From positions 39,699-103,698 of the forward strand of contig DAOQWA010000007.1 of assembly GCA_035341855.1 (NCBI GenBank): a DNA stretch of 64,000 bases, written 5' to 3'. The DNA is from QQVM01 sp035341855. GTDB taxonomy: Bacteria; Bacteroidota; Bacteroidia; AKYH767-A; 2013-40CM-41-45. The notes under the pieces are model-generated. The model was given only the letters and a program-made list of their open reading frames with translations. It ran no database searches and was not told where the DNA came from. The number at the start of each line of letters is the position of its first letter. Position 1 is the first letter of the stretch. Positions 8,787 to 18,150 of the stretch are shown here, piece by piece. Both the position numbers and the translations under genes were made by a program.

Positions 8787-9242
8787 ATGACAGCAACTGA
8801 ACTTAAAGATAAACTACAGTCCATTCGGCAAACATTGAGCTTTGAAGAGACAGCTGAGTGGCTGACGGTGAATGTAGACTCAGCCGAATTTCACGACTTT
8901 GCTTTGGAGTTGCGCGATCAAGCAGAGTTGGATTTTGATTTTCTCTTTTGTGTGACTTGTGTAGATTGGAAAACTCAGTTGTCGATGGTTTATCATTTGC
9001 GTTCACTGGATCGTAAGCATAGCATTGTGGTAAAATGTAAGTTGGATCGGGAGAAGCCCGAGATACAGACTGTTTCAGATTTATGGCATACCGCCGAATT
9101 TCATGAAAGAGAAGCCTATGATTTATTTGGCGTCAAGTTTACAGGTCACCCTGATCTTCGCAGATTATTTCTGACTGATGATTGGGTAGGATGGCCTTTA
9201 AGAAAAGATTACGATGATCCTGTAAATATGATAAAGTTGTAA
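8787..9242 (+). CDS. nuoC: NADH-quinone oxidoreductase subunit C
   Basis: A 151-residue peripheral subunit of the complex I connecting (Q) module, which helps hold NuoD. The family signature HEREAYDLFGVKFTGHPDL followed by LRRLFL and WPLRKDY is complete. NuoC and NuoD are separate genes here, unlike the fused NuoCD of Escherichia coli. nuoD starts 15 bases downstream. Confidence 0.94.
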   Translation: MTATELKDKLQSIRQTLSFEETAEWLTVNVDSAEFHDFALELRDQAELDFDFLFCVTCVDWKTQLSMVYHLRSLDRKHSIVVKCKLDREKPEIQTVSDLWHTAEFHEREAYDLFGVKFTGHPDLRRLFLTDDWVGWPLRKDYDDPVNMIKL

Positions 9243-9257
9243 TCAGGTGGATTATTT

Positions 9258-10373
9258 ATGTTAGAAGAAGTAGGGACAAATACAGAAGGTGATCTGATAA
9301 TTAATATCGGACCGCAACATCCATCTACGCATGGGGTGCTTCACCTTGTCATAACTTTGCATGGTGAAACAGTAAAGAAAGTTGAGCCTCATTTAGGTTA
9401 TATTCACAGGTCGATAGAAAAGATGTGCGAGAGTTTGTCGTATCGTCAATTTATCTATGTGACTTCCAGGATGGATTATCTTTCTTCTCACATCAACAAT
9501 CACGCTTGTGCACTGGCTGTTGAGAAGGGTTTACAGGTTGAAGTTCCTGAACGGGCACAGGTTATCAGGGTACTGTTGGATGAACTAACACGGCTGGCGT
9601 CGCATCAATTATGGTGGGGTGCTATGGCCATGGATGTCGGTGCGATCACACCATTCTTTCATGCTTTCAGAGAACGGGAAATGATCAATGATATCATGGA
9701 AGAGACTTGTGGCGCCCGCTTAACCATGAATTATATGGTACCAGGTGGAGTTATGTTTGATCTCCATCCTAATTTTCAAAGAAAGGTGAAGGAATTTGTT
9801 CAGTTTTTCAGGTCTAAATTCGACGAGTATGATGAACTGCTTACAGGAAATATCATTTTTCAGGAACGTACAAAAGGTGTTGGGGCAATTTCTAAGGAGA
9901 TGGCGATATCTTATGGTTGTACGGGTCCGGTTGCGCGCGCAGCAGGTGTAAGTTGTGATGTAAGAAAACTAAATCCTTACGAAGTGTATCACAAGTTACA
10001 GTTTGATGAAGTATTGCAAACCTCCGGTGATTCATATGCCAGATATCTCGTTCGGATGGGCGAGATGAAGCAATCGCTTTCTATCATCGATCAATTAATA
10101 GATAATATTCCTGAAGGAGATTTTCAAGCAAAGACTAAAGCCGTATTAAAATTGCCCAAAGGAGAATTCTACTCTATGGTTGAAACAGCCAGAGGAGAAT
10201 TGGGTGTATATATAGTTAGTGAAGGTGGAATGACACCCTACCGTATTAAGTTTCGATCACCGGGATTTTCAAATTTGTCTGCTCTCGATCATATGGCAAG
10301 AGGTGCAAAGATTGGCGACCTGGTAGCGATTATGGGTACTCTCGACCTTGTAATACCTGATATCGACAGATAG
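9258..10373 (+). CDS. nuoD: NADH-quinone oxidoreductase subunit D
   Basis: A 371-residue subunit of the Q module, homologous to the large subunit of NiFe hydrogenases, forming most of the quinone-binding pocket with NuoB. The quinone-site loop with GPQHPSTHG is at residues 18-26, and the end of the protein has the usual FSNLSALDHMARGAKIGDLVAIMGTLDLV form. Length is slightly short for the family (about 400), mainly at the N-terminus, as is common in separate NuoD proteins. Confidence 0.95.
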   Translation: MLEEVGTNTEGDLIINIGPQHPSTHGVLHLVITLHGETVKKVEPHLGYIHRSIEKMCESLSYRQFIYVTSRMDYLSSHINNHACALAVEKGLQVEVPERAQVIRVLLDELTRLASHQLWWGAMAMDVGAITPFFHAFREREMINDIMEETCGARLTMNYMVPGGVMFDLHPNFQRKVKEFVQFFRSKFDEYDELLTGNIIFQERTKGVGAISKEMAISYGCTGPVARAAGVSCDVRKLNPYEVYHKLQFDEVLQTSGDSYARYLVRMGEMKQSLSIIDQLIDNIPEGDFQAKTKAVLKLPKGEFYSMVETARGELGVYIVSEGGMTPYRIKFRSPGFSNLSALDHMARGAKIGDLVAIMGTLDLVIPDIDR

Positions 10374-10399
10374 TGACTGTCAACATAGAATGAATAACG

Positions 10400-11476
10400 A
10401 TGTTAAGCATTGAGAAAATAACGATTGCAGTCCAGGAAGCGCTTTATGCAAACTTGCCTGAATTCATTGCCTTGTTAGCACAGTTTGTGTTGGTAGGGAT
10501 CTTCGTTATTTCGTTGTTTGCTGTTCTTGGTCTTGTGCTTGTGTTTATGGAAAGAAAAGTTTCTGCCTATATGCAGATTCGTGTCGGGCCGAACAGAGTA
10601 GGTTTCAAGGGTACAGCTCAAACACTTGCTGATACGCTTAAGCTGGTTCTTAAGGAAGGTCTTACCCCTGATGGAGCTGATAAGTTTCTCTTTAATCTGG
10701 CACCCTTCATCGTGATGATCGGTGCGATGTTACTCATGGCGCCAATTCCATTTGCAAGAAATGTTCAGATATGGGATATCAATATCGGAGTATTGTATAT
10801 TTCTGCGGTCTCCTCTATCTCGGTAATCGGAGTGTTAATGGCCGGCTGGGCCAGCAATAATAAATATTCATTGATAGGAGCTATGCGAAGTGGTGCACAG
10901 ATTGTGAGTTACGAATTATCTGCAGGACTATCCATCATTTCTATAGTCATATTGACAGGCAGTTTGCAGCTTTCCGAGATTATTGCATCACAGGAGAATG
11001 GTTGGTGGATTTTCAAAGGGCACATCCCTGCCCTGATTGCATTCGTTATCTTTATTATTGCCGTTACTGCTGAAACGAACAGAGCTCCATTTGATATGGC
11101 AGAAGCAGAATCTGAACTTACGGCGGGATTTCACACCGAGTATTCAGGGATGAGGTTTGCATTGTTCTTTCTGGCGGAATATGTAAACATATTTATTGCA
11201 TGTGCAATTGGCGCTACATTGTTCTTCGGGGGATGGATGCCATTTCATATAGGAGGCTGGACAGAATTTAATCATATGATGGACTATATTCCTTCATCAA
11301 TATGGTTTATAGGAAAAACATTCTTCCTCATATTTGTGATCATGTGGTTTCGATGGACATTTCCACGACTTCGCATCGATCAGTTACTTAATCTTGAATG
11401 GAAATATTTATTACCTATTAGTTTGATAAATGTTTTGCTCATGACGATAATTGCAATCATGGGATGGCATTTTTGA
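10400..11476 (+). CDS. nuoH: NADH-quinone oxidoreductase subunit H
   Basis: A 358-residue membrane subunit that joins the Q module to the proton-pumping arm and forms the entrance of the quinone tunnel. Signatures are MERKVSAYMQIRVGPNRVG (near residue 50) and the conserved acidic loop DMAEAESELTAGFHTEYSGM (near 235). It directly follows nuoD. In 14-subunit operons nuoE, nuoF and nuoG lie between D and H; only 26 bases are found here. Confidence 0.95.
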   Translation: MLSIEKITIAVQEALYANLPEFIALLAQFVLVGIFVISLFAVLGLVLVFMERKVSAYMQIRVGPNRVGFKGTAQTLADTLKLVLKEGLTPDGADKFLFNLAPFIVMIGAMLLMAPIPFARNVQIWDINIGVLYISAVSSISVIGVLMAGWASNNKYSLIGAMRSGAQIVSYELSAGLSIISIVILTGSLQLSEIIASQENGWWIFKGHIPALIAFVIFIIAVTAETNRAPFDMAEAESELTAGFHTEYSGMRFALFFLAEYVNIFIACAIGATLFFGGWMPFHIGGWTEFNHMMDYIPSSIWFIGKTFFLIFVIMWFRWTFPRLRIDQLLNLEWKYLLPISLINVLLMTIIAIMGWHF

Positions 11477-11501
11477 GAAAATTAATTGTTGAAGACAGGG
11501 T

Positions 11502-11981
11502 ATGGGTTTTTTAAAAAATTATGTGAGTACTGTATATCGGGCAGTCAGATCTCTTTTGAAGGGAATGAAGATGACAGGGTATTATTTTACTCATCATAAG
11601 GAAATTATCACGCAAAATTATCCTGAGAACAGAGATACTCTGAACCTTCCTGAACGATTCAGAGGAGAAGTGGTAATGCCCCATAATGAAAATAATGAAC
11701 ATCGTTGTACGGGATGTACGGCTTGCGAGCTTGCTTGTCCGAATGGAACTATAAAGATCATCACCAAGTTCGAAGTGAATGAAGAAGGTAAGAAGAAAAA
11801 AGCCTTGAATACATTTATATATCATCTTGAACTATGTACCATGTGCAATTTGTGTATTGAGGCCTGTCCTACCGATGCGATTAAGATGGCTCAGTCATTT
11901 GAGCACAGTGTATATGACCGACGGAATCTTACGAAAACATTGAATGCAGCTGATTCAAAACTAATGGAGGGTGTAGAATGA
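11502..11981 (+). CDS. nuoI: NADH-quinone oxidoreductase subunit I (2x[4Fe-4S])
   Basis: A 159-residue ferredoxin-like subunit that carries clusters N6a and N6b. Two full CxxCxxCxxxCP motifs are seen: Cys69, 72, 75, 79 and Cys112, 115, 118, 122. In an enzyme without NuoEFG, this subunit would be the likely entry point for electrons from a soluble donor. Its stop overlaps the nuoJ start (ATGA). Confidence 0.95.
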   Translation: MGFLKNYVSTVYRAVRSLLKGMKMTGYYFTHHKEIITQNYPENRDTLNLPERFRGEVVMPHNENNEHRCTGCTACELACPNGTIKIITKFEVNEEGKKKKALNTFIYHLELCTMCNLCIEACPTDAIKMAQSFEHSVYDRRNLTKTLNAADSKLMEGVE

Positions 11982-12496
11982 TGGATCCGGCAACAATTGT
12001 ATTTTATATGCTGTCTGCACTAATTTTAGGTGCCGGCATTCTTGCGGTGACAACGAGGAAAATATTTCGTGCAGCAATATATCTTTTGTTTTCCCTGACA
12101 GGAATAGCCGGGTTGTATTTTTGGATGCAGTATGAATTCATTGCTGCCGTTCAGATCATCGTTTACGTTGGCGGAATAGTTGTATTGATCATATTCTCAA
12201 TATTTCTCACGCATACCGGTGGAATGGACATGCCTGCAGCACTTAAAAGTCGAAAATTATTTGCTGCTCTTGCTGTACTAAGTGGCTTCCTGCTTACGGT
12301 GACCCAAATAACTCAGCATAGTTTCAATATTTCCGGAAAAGTGGCCGTAGAATCAAACGTGAGAGCTATTGGTCTTGGAATGTTAGGTACAGGAGAGGGA
12401 GGTTTTGCCTTGCCATTTGAAGTAGTCAGCATACTGCTTCTTTCTGCCATGATAGGTTGTATTGTAATCGCTATAAAAAATCCTTCAAGATCATGA
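11978..12496 (+). CDS. nuoJ: NADH-quinone oxidoreductase subunit J
   Basis: A 172-residue five-span membrane subunit of complex I. It has the NuoJ core with FRAAIYLLFSLTGIAGLYFW and VQIIVYVGGIVVLIIFSIFL. It is translationally coupled at both ends: its start overlaps the nuoI stop and its stop overlaps the nuoK start, each as ATGA. Confidence 0.93.
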   Translation: MMDPATIVFYMLSALILGAGILAVTTRKIFRAAIYLLFSLTGIAGLYFWMQYEFIAAVQIIVYVGGIVVLIIFSIFLTHTGGMDMPAALKSRKLFAALAVLSGFLLTVTQITQHSFNISGKVAVESNVRAIGLGMLGTGEGGFALPFEVVSILLLSAMIGCIVIAIKNPSRS

Positions 12497-12807
12497 GTCC
12501 GATTGGTTTAAACCACATGTTAATATTGAGTACAGCTCTGTTTTTCATAGGGGTTTACGGTTTTCTTACCAGAAGAAATTTAGTCACATTGTTGATGTCA
12601 ATTGAACTTATATTGAATAGCGTCAATATTAATTTTCTGGCATTCAATAAATATCTGTACCCTGAAAAGCTGGATGGCTTGTTTTTCTCATTGTTTATTA
12701 TTGCAATTGCTGCTGCAGAAGCAGCTGTTGCCATTGCTATAATAATTAATTTGTATCGGAGTCATCAATCGATAGACGTAGAGGATGCAGATTCATTAAG
12801 ATATTAA
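12493..12807 (+). CDS. nuoK: NADH-quinone oxidoreductase subunit K
   Basis: A 104-residue three-span membrane subunit. I chose the ATG at 12493 (MSPIGLNHMLILS) because it gives normal family length and an ATGA overlap with nuoJ; the frame opens 12 codons earlier inside nuoJ. The conserved glutamates in the membrane are present in SIELILNSVNINF and AAAEAAVAIAI. Confidence 0.94.
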   Translation: MSPIGLNHMLILSTALFFIGVYGFLTRRNLVTLLMSIELILNSVNINFLAFNKYLYPEKLDGLFFSLFIIAIAAAEAAVAIAIIINLYRSHQSIDVEDADSLRY

Positions 12808-12849
12808 AATTAGAGTAGTTCATGCAAGCAAGCAAGAAGAAAAAATAAA

Positions 12850-14784
12850 ATGATCGATCCGGATTTAATACTCATATTACTTTTCCTGCCTCTGTTGTCA
12901 TTTGTGATCAACGGATTATTTGGACGTAAGCTGCCCGGATCAATTGCCGGTATGCTGGGGTCGGTATCAATACTCATATCTTTCCTGCTCAGCATGTCTG
13001 TAGCTTACACCTATTTTTTTCAGGTCGGAAATATTTCAGGGGTTTATGAAAGTCTGGTGCCATTTCAAATGACCTGGCTTCGGTTCTCAGAGAATTTTTC
13101 AATAAATATAGGGCTCTTAGCTGATCCGATATCAATGATGATGATCGTGGTTGTCACATTTATTTCATTGATGGTACATATTTTTAGTTTGGGTTATATG
13201 AAGGGGGAAGAGAGATATGCAACTTATTATTCTTTTTTATCTCTATTCACATTCTCAATGCTCGGATTGGTTCTTGCGTCCAATATTTTTCAAACATATA
13301 TATTTTGGGAACTGGTCGGAGTTTCGTCATTTTTATTGATCGGTTATTATTATCAAAAACCTTCTGCTGTCGCGGCCAGTAAGAAGGCTTTTATAGTAAC
13401 GCGTTTCGCAGATCTTGGATTTCTTATTGGTATCCTTGTTCTATCCTATTATTCCGAAACCTTTGAGTTTGTCACACTGACAGAACGTTTAGTTCCCGGA
13501 GATTCTGAATATAGTCAGGCTGCATCATCTGCAGGATTTCTTGGAATATCAGCACTTACCTGGGGGCTTGTCATGATCTTCATTGGAGGAGCCGGTAAGT
13601 CTGCCATGTTTCCTTTACACATTTGGTTACCGGATGCCATGGAAGGCCCCACGCCGGTCTCTGCTCTAATCCATGCAGCTACTATGGTAGTGGCAGGTGT
13701 TTATCTTGTTGCCCGTTTGTTTCCGGTGTTTTCTCTGGCATGCCCGGTTGCTCTTGATGTTGTAGCCTGGACAGGTATCGGGTCTGCTCTTTTTGCAGCT
13801 CTGATCGCTTGTACTCAAACTGATATAAAAAGAGTCCTGGCATATTCCACCATGTCACAGATAGGATATATGATGTTTGCTCTTGGCGTTTCCGGTTACG
13901 GAGGTGAACAAGGTTTAGGTTATATGGCAGCTATGTTTCATCTTTTTACACATGCTATGTTTAAAGCCCTCTTATTCCTTGGTGCCGGTGTGATCATACA
14001 TTATGTTCATAGTAATGATTTGAAAGATATGGGTGGATTGAGAAAAGTGTTGCCGATAACAAGCATTACGTTTCTTATCGGGTGCTTAGCCATAGCAGGA
14101 ATCCCGCCATTTTCAGGCTTCTTCAGTAAAGAAGAAATATTGCTTGCATCATCACATTCAAATTTCGGAATTTATATTGTTGCACTGATCACAGCAGGTC
14201 TTACGGCCTTTTATATGTTTAGACTTTACTTTTCGATTTTCTGGAGTAAGAAGATTGAAGTAAATAGTGGACACAGGCATGAAGGTTCTTTCTCAATGTT
14301 AGCGCCGCTTTTGATACTGGCGGTTTTTGCTGCCATTTCCGGTTTCATTCCCTTTGGAAGCTTTGTGACCAGTGATGGTACCGTCCTGGAAACACATTTT
14401 CATCTTGAATTTTCAATTCTGCCGGTGAGTCTTTCAGTTGCGGGAATATTTTTTGCGTGGTTGCTTTACAAGAACACATCATCTGTTCCAGGAAGGATTG
14501 CAGACAAGGCAGGAACAGTTTATAAAGTGATCTATAAAAAGTTTTATATAGATGAAGTATATGAATTTATTACCAAGAAAATAATTTTTCAGCTTATAGC
14601 TCGTCCTGCCGCATGGTTTGATAAGACAATTGTTGACGGGATGGTGAATACGGCTGCCGCAGCCACGCAGGTTTTCTCATTATCGATAAGTGGGTTTCAA
14701 TCAGGAAAACTTCAACATTATGCATTTTACTTTATCGGTGGGGCAATTGGACTTGCACTGCTGTTCATTTATTATCTTTCGTAA
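12850..14784 (+). CDS. nuoL: NADH-quinone oxidoreductase subunit L
   Basis: A 644-residue antiporter-like subunit at the far end of the proton-pumping arm. It shows FWELVGVSSFLLIGYY, GGAGKSAMFPLHIWLPDAMEGPTPVSALIHAATMV and the long C-terminal amphipathic region with a last membrane helix (FYFIGGAIGLALLFIYYL), all typical of NuoL. Length is normal. nuoM starts 13 bases downstream. Confidence 0.95.
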   Translation: MIDPDLILILLFLPLLSFVINGLFGRKLPGSIAGMLGSVSILISFLLSMSVAYTYFFQVGNISGVYESLVPFQMTWLRFSENFSINIGLLADPISMMMIVVVTFISLMVHIFSLGYMKGEERYATYYSFLSLFTFSMLGLVLASNIFQTYIFWELVGVSSFLLIGYYYQKPSAVAASKKAFIVTRFADLGFLIGILVLSYYSETFEFVTLTERLVPGDSEYSQAASSAGFLGISALTWGLVMIFIGGAGKSAMFPLHIWLPDAMEGPTPVSALIHAATMVVAGVYLVARLFPVFSLACPVALDVVAWTGIGSALFAALIACTQTDIKRVLAYSTMSQIGYMMFALGVSGYGGEQGLGYMAAMFHLFTHAMFKALLFLGAGVIIHYVHSNDLKDMGGLRKVLPITSITFLIGCLAIAGIPPFSGFFSKEEILLASSHSNFGIYIVALITAGLTAFYMFRLYFSIFWSKKIEVNSGHRHEGSFSMLAPLLILAVFAAISGFIPFGSFVTSDGTVLETHFHLEFSILPVSLSVAGIFFAWLLYKNTSSVPGRIADKAGTVYKVIYKKFYIDEVYEFITKKIIFQLIARPAAWFDKTIVDGMVNTAAAATQVFSLSISGFQSGKLQHYAFYFIGGAIGLALLFIYYLS

Positions 14785-14796
14785 GCTCTCAGGAAT

Positions 14797-16293
14797 ATGA
14801 ACCTATCATTACTGATACTACTTCCTGCAATAACAAGCTTGATAATTCTCTTCTCCGGAAAAGAACAAGCTAAGAGAATAGCACTGGGTGGTGCACTTAT
14901 TCAATTAGGGCTGACGATATTTTTGTTGATGTGTTTTTGGGCCGATAGTAATTTACCCGGCGCCACGCAGTTTATTTACGAGTACAATGCTTCCTGGTTT
15001 CCGGCTTTGCAGATCAATTATCATGTAGGAGTCGATGGAATTTCTGTTGCAATGATTTTGCTGACAGCTTTCGTTGTATTTGCAGGGATCCTGATGTCCT
15101 GGAAGGTTGATCGAATGCAAAAGGAGTTTTTCTTCTTGCTCACGATTCTCGGTGCCGGGGCCTATGGTTTTTTTATTTCGCTGGATCTTTTCCTTATGTT
15201 CTTTTTCCTGGAAGTGGCTGTAATTCCCAAGTTCATGCTGATAGGAATATGGGGAAGTGGCAAGAAAATATATAGCGCAAACAAATTGGCACTGATGCTT
15301 ATGGCCGGCTCTGCATTGGTTCTAATAGGAATGTTTGGAGTCTACTTCTTGTCAAATATCGGTACTGCCAGTTTTGACCTTGTACAGATTTCTGCGAATG
15401 GAATTCCGAAAGATGTCCAGCTTTACTTTTTTCCATTTCTATTTGTAGGCTTCGGCGTGTTTACTGCACTGTTCCCATTTCATACATGGGTGCCTGATGG
15501 TCACTCTTCTGCACCAACTGCAGCATCCATGTTCCTCGCCGGTATATCGATGAAACTTGGAGGCTATGGTTGTTTACGTGTTGCTACCTACCTGATGCCG
15601 GAAGCTGCAGAGCATTATTCCTGGATAATTATTTTACTCGCTACGATTGCTATAATTTATGGAGCCTTCGCCACCATGATGCAAACGGATCTGAAATATA
15701 TGAATGCCTATTCTTCTGTCAGTCATTGCGGCTTTGTACTACTAGGTATAGGAATGCTAACACCTACTGCAGTTACCGGTGCTGTATTGCAGATGGTATC
15801 ACATGGACTAATGACAGCTCTGTTCTTCGCTGCAATAGGAATGCTGTACGAAAGAACGCATACCCGTGAAGTCGCTAAACTGGGAGGTTTATTGAAGGTG
15901 ATGCCTTTCATAAGTACGGTGTTTTTTATAGCCGGTTTATGTTCTTTAGGATTACCCGGACTGAGTGGTTTTGTGGCTGAGATGACAGTTTTTGTTGGTT
16001 CATGGGAGAGGGTAGAATTACTTTACAGGCTCGCTACAATATTAGCTTGTATGTCTATTGTTGTTACTGCCGTATATATTCTCAGGGCAACCGGTAAAGC
16101 TATGATGGGGCCCGTATTAAATCCTGAATTCAACAAGCTTAAAGATGCTGCTTGGAATGAAAGGCTGGCAGGCGTTGTTCTCATCGCCGGTATCTTGGCA
16201 ATGGGGGTGATGCCATTCTGGTTGAAGGATCTTGTTAGCCCCGGCGCTTTAAATATTATTGAACAAATAAATGGAGTAGCATTACTCAAATAG
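14797..16293 (+). CDS. nuoM: NADH-quinone oxidoreductase subunit M
   Basis: A 498-residue antiporter-like proton-pumping subunit. The family core is present: NYHVGVDGISVAMILLTAF, FFLEVAVIPKFMLIGIWG with the key Glu, and FPFHTWVPDGHSSAPTAASMFLAG. Length is normal. It is followed 6 bases later by nuoN. Confidence 0.95.
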   Translation: MNLSLLILLPAITSLIILFSGKEQAKRIALGGALIQLGLTIFLLMCFWADSNLPGATQFIYEYNASWFPALQINYHVGVDGISVAMILLTAFVVFAGILMSWKVDRMQKEFFFLLTILGAGAYGFFISLDLFLMFFFLEVAVIPKFMLIGIWGSGKKIYSANKLALMLMAGSALVLIGMFGVYFLSNIGTASFDLVQISANGIPKDVQLYFFPFLFVGFGVFTALFPFHTWVPDGHSSAPTAASMFLAGISMKLGGYGCLRVATYLMPEAAEHYSWIIILLATIAIIYGAFATMMQTDLKYMNAYSSVSHCGFVLLGIGMLTPTAVTGAVLQMVSHGLMTALFFAAIGMLYERTHTREVAKLGGLLKVMPFISTVFFIAGLCSLGLPGLSGFVAEMTVFVGSWERVELLYRLATILACMSIVVTAVYILRATGKAMMGPVLNPEFNKLKDAAWNERLAGVVLIAGILAMGVMPFWLKDLVSPGALNIIEQINGVALLK

Positions 16294-16299
16294 GATTGT

Positions 16300-17709
16300 A
16301 TGTCAGAAATATTTTCTTTGCTTAAACATGAGTTCTGCCTTATAGGCATGATAGTGTTTTTGCTGCTAATTAAAATTCGGTCAAAAGAGTGGTCAGGCGA
16401 ATCCTTGATCAGGATGATGAATGTGTTTTTAGTTTTCAATCTGATTTTCGGTTTCTTTTATAATTCAACAGGAGAGTTGTTCGACAGTATGTTTCGTAAT
16501 TCGGGGCTGATTGCCTTTGAAAAGAACATTCTTAACCTGGCCTTATTGATCATTCACTTGCAGTCCGTAGCATGGATGAAAGGACATAAGCACCTGACGG
16601 AATTTTATCTGCTTTTGCTTAGCTCTATGACAGGTATGTTCTTCCTGCTTTCGAGCGGGAACTGGTTGATGTTTTATCTTGCATTGGAACTTTCAACAAT
16701 TCCGCTGGCTGCACTCTGTAATTTCGATCTTGAAAAAAAGCGATCCGGAGAGGCTGCAATGAAGATGATTATGTCCTCGGGATTTTCATCCTGTATTTTA
16801 TTATTTGGGCTCTCATTATTATACGGCAGTACAGGAACAATTGATTTTGCTGAGATGGCTTCGGCAATCGAGGGTACCCCTTTGCAGATATTGGCATTTA
16901 TATTTGTATTCACAGGATTTGCATTTAAGCTTTCGGTAGCGCCATTTCACTTTTGGACTGCCGATGTCTATGAAGGATCACCTGTTGCTATAACGGCTTA
17001 TTTGTCGGTTGTTTCTAAAGGGACCGTTGTGTTTGTTTTAGCTTCGATATTTTATACCGTATTTAATGGGATAAGTGAAATATGGTATGATGTGCTCGTC
17101 ATTTCAGCCGTTATAACTATGACTATTGGAAATTTGTTTGCCTTGCGTCAGAATAATATGAAAAGGTTTCTGGCCTTTTCATCTATTGCTCAGGTTGCCT
17201 ATCTGCTTATTGGTATCTCAGGCTCATCAGATTTGGGGATGAGTTCTTCAATTTATTTTGTGTTGATCTACGTATTCTCGAATTTGGGAGCATTTGCCGT
17301 TGTGGCACATATTTCTGCTCACACCGGTAAGGAGAATATCGGTGACTACAATGGTTTGTACAAGTCAAATCCGGGAATGAGCTGGTTGTTGGGTATTTCG
17401 TTATTCTCTCTGGCGGGAATTCCACCTACTGCAGGTTTTTTTGGAAAGTTGTTCTTGTTGACAGCAGGGGCTGAGGTAGGGAATTGGCCACTGATCATCT
17501 TTGCAGCACTTAATATGGTAGTATCGCTTTATTACTATTTACGGGTGATCCGAGCGGTGTTTATGGAAGATGAGATTCAGCCATTGTCAAAGTTAGATAT
17601 TGGAACTTCTTCAAAAATAGCAATGTTGTTTTGCGTGAGTGGAATATTGCTGCTTGGTTTCACCTCCGGATTGTACGAGTACATTCTTTCATTGAGTTAC
17701 GGACTTTAG
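16300..17709 (+). CDS. nuoN: NADH-quinone oxidoreductase subunit N
   Basis: A 469-residue antiporter-like proton-pumping subunit. Visible signatures are FYLALELSTIPLAAL, FKLSVAPFHFWTADVYEGSPVAITAYLSV and MKRFLAFSSIAQVAYLLIG. It is the last complex I gene of the operon. A 125-residue soluble protein follows 27 bases later on the same strand. Confidence 0.94.
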   Translation: MSEIFSLLKHEFCLIGMIVFLLLIKIRSKEWSGESLIRMMNVFLVFNLIFGFFYNSTGELFDSMFRNSGLIAFEKNILNLALLIIHLQSVAWMKGHKHLTEFYLLLLSSMTGMFFLLSSGNWLMFYLALELSTIPLAALCNFDLEKKRSGEAAMKMIMSSGFSSCILLFGLSLLYGSTGTIDFAEMASAIEGTPLQILAFIFVFTGFAFKLSVAPFHFWTADVYEGSPVAITAYLSVVSKGTVVFVLASIFYTVFNGISEIWYDVLVISAVITMTIGNLFALRQNNMKRFLAFSSIAQVAYLLIGISGSSDLGMSSSIYFVLIYVFSNLGAFAVVAHISAHTGKENIGDYNGLYKSNPGMSWLLGISLFSLAGIPPTAGFFGKLFLLTAGAEVGNWPLIIFAALNMVVSLYYYLRVIRAVFMEDEIQPLSKLDIGTSSKIAMLFCVSGILLLGFTSGLYEYILSLSYGL

Positions 17710-17736
17710 TAAATACGGGAATTAGATAATATCGCC

Positions 17737-18114
17737 ATGGCTATCAATAAAAATCATGAGTTCGACGATCTTGAAGGTGTTAAATGTGCCATTGTAGAAA
17801 AAAATGTCTCTGAGGAAAGGAAGCTGTTCTTAAAAAAACTTTTGGAGTTTAATGGCTACACAGTAATTGTCGTTCCGAGTCCGGCCACCAAAGCTCAACC
17901 TATTGCTGCAGCGGAAGGGGAAGAGTCAAAAGTAGTAGAGGCACAACCTAAGACCTATACGGTAGGTGTTACAGACACTGTCTTTAACACTACAAATGCC
18001 ATATACGGTCGTCTACTACGCACACCATCAGGTAGGGTGGTAACGATGGCTTACTGGAAGGAAAAGGAGTCGGAAGCCAGCGATAATATTCCTTATTACG
18101 AGAGGAATATCTAA
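17737..18114 (+). CDS. Small soluble protein at the end of the nuo operon
   Basis: A 125-residue acidic, soluble protein with no signal peptide or membrane span. The N-terminal half looks like an alpha/beta unit (VKCAIVEKNVSEERKLFLKKLLEFNGYTVIVVPS). A low-complexity Ala/Glu linker (about residues 50-70) follows, then a second block (YTVGVTDTVFNTTNAIYGRLL, VVTMAYWKEKE). I do not recognise a named family; my impression is that similar proteins occur beside nuo genes in other Bacteroidota, which I cannot check here. The 27-base spacing suggests cotranscription with nuoN, so an assembly factor, extra subunit or regulator of the 11-subunit complex is possible. Confidence 0.8.
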   Translation: MAINKNHEFDDLEGVKCAIVEKNVSEERKLFLKKLLEFNGYTVIVVPSPATKAQPIAAAEGEESKVVEAQPKTYTVGVTDTVFNTTNAIYGRLLRTPSGRVVTMAYWKEKESEASDNIPYYERNI

Positions 18115-18150
18115 TCTGAAGCTAGATCAATTATCTGATTAATGACTTTT

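Noticed and set aside
10374..10399. Possible recent deletion of nuoEFG between nuoD and nuoH
   Set aside because: No remnants of E, F or G are seen in the 26-base gap and both flanking genes are intact, so an inherited 11-gene operon is the simpler view.
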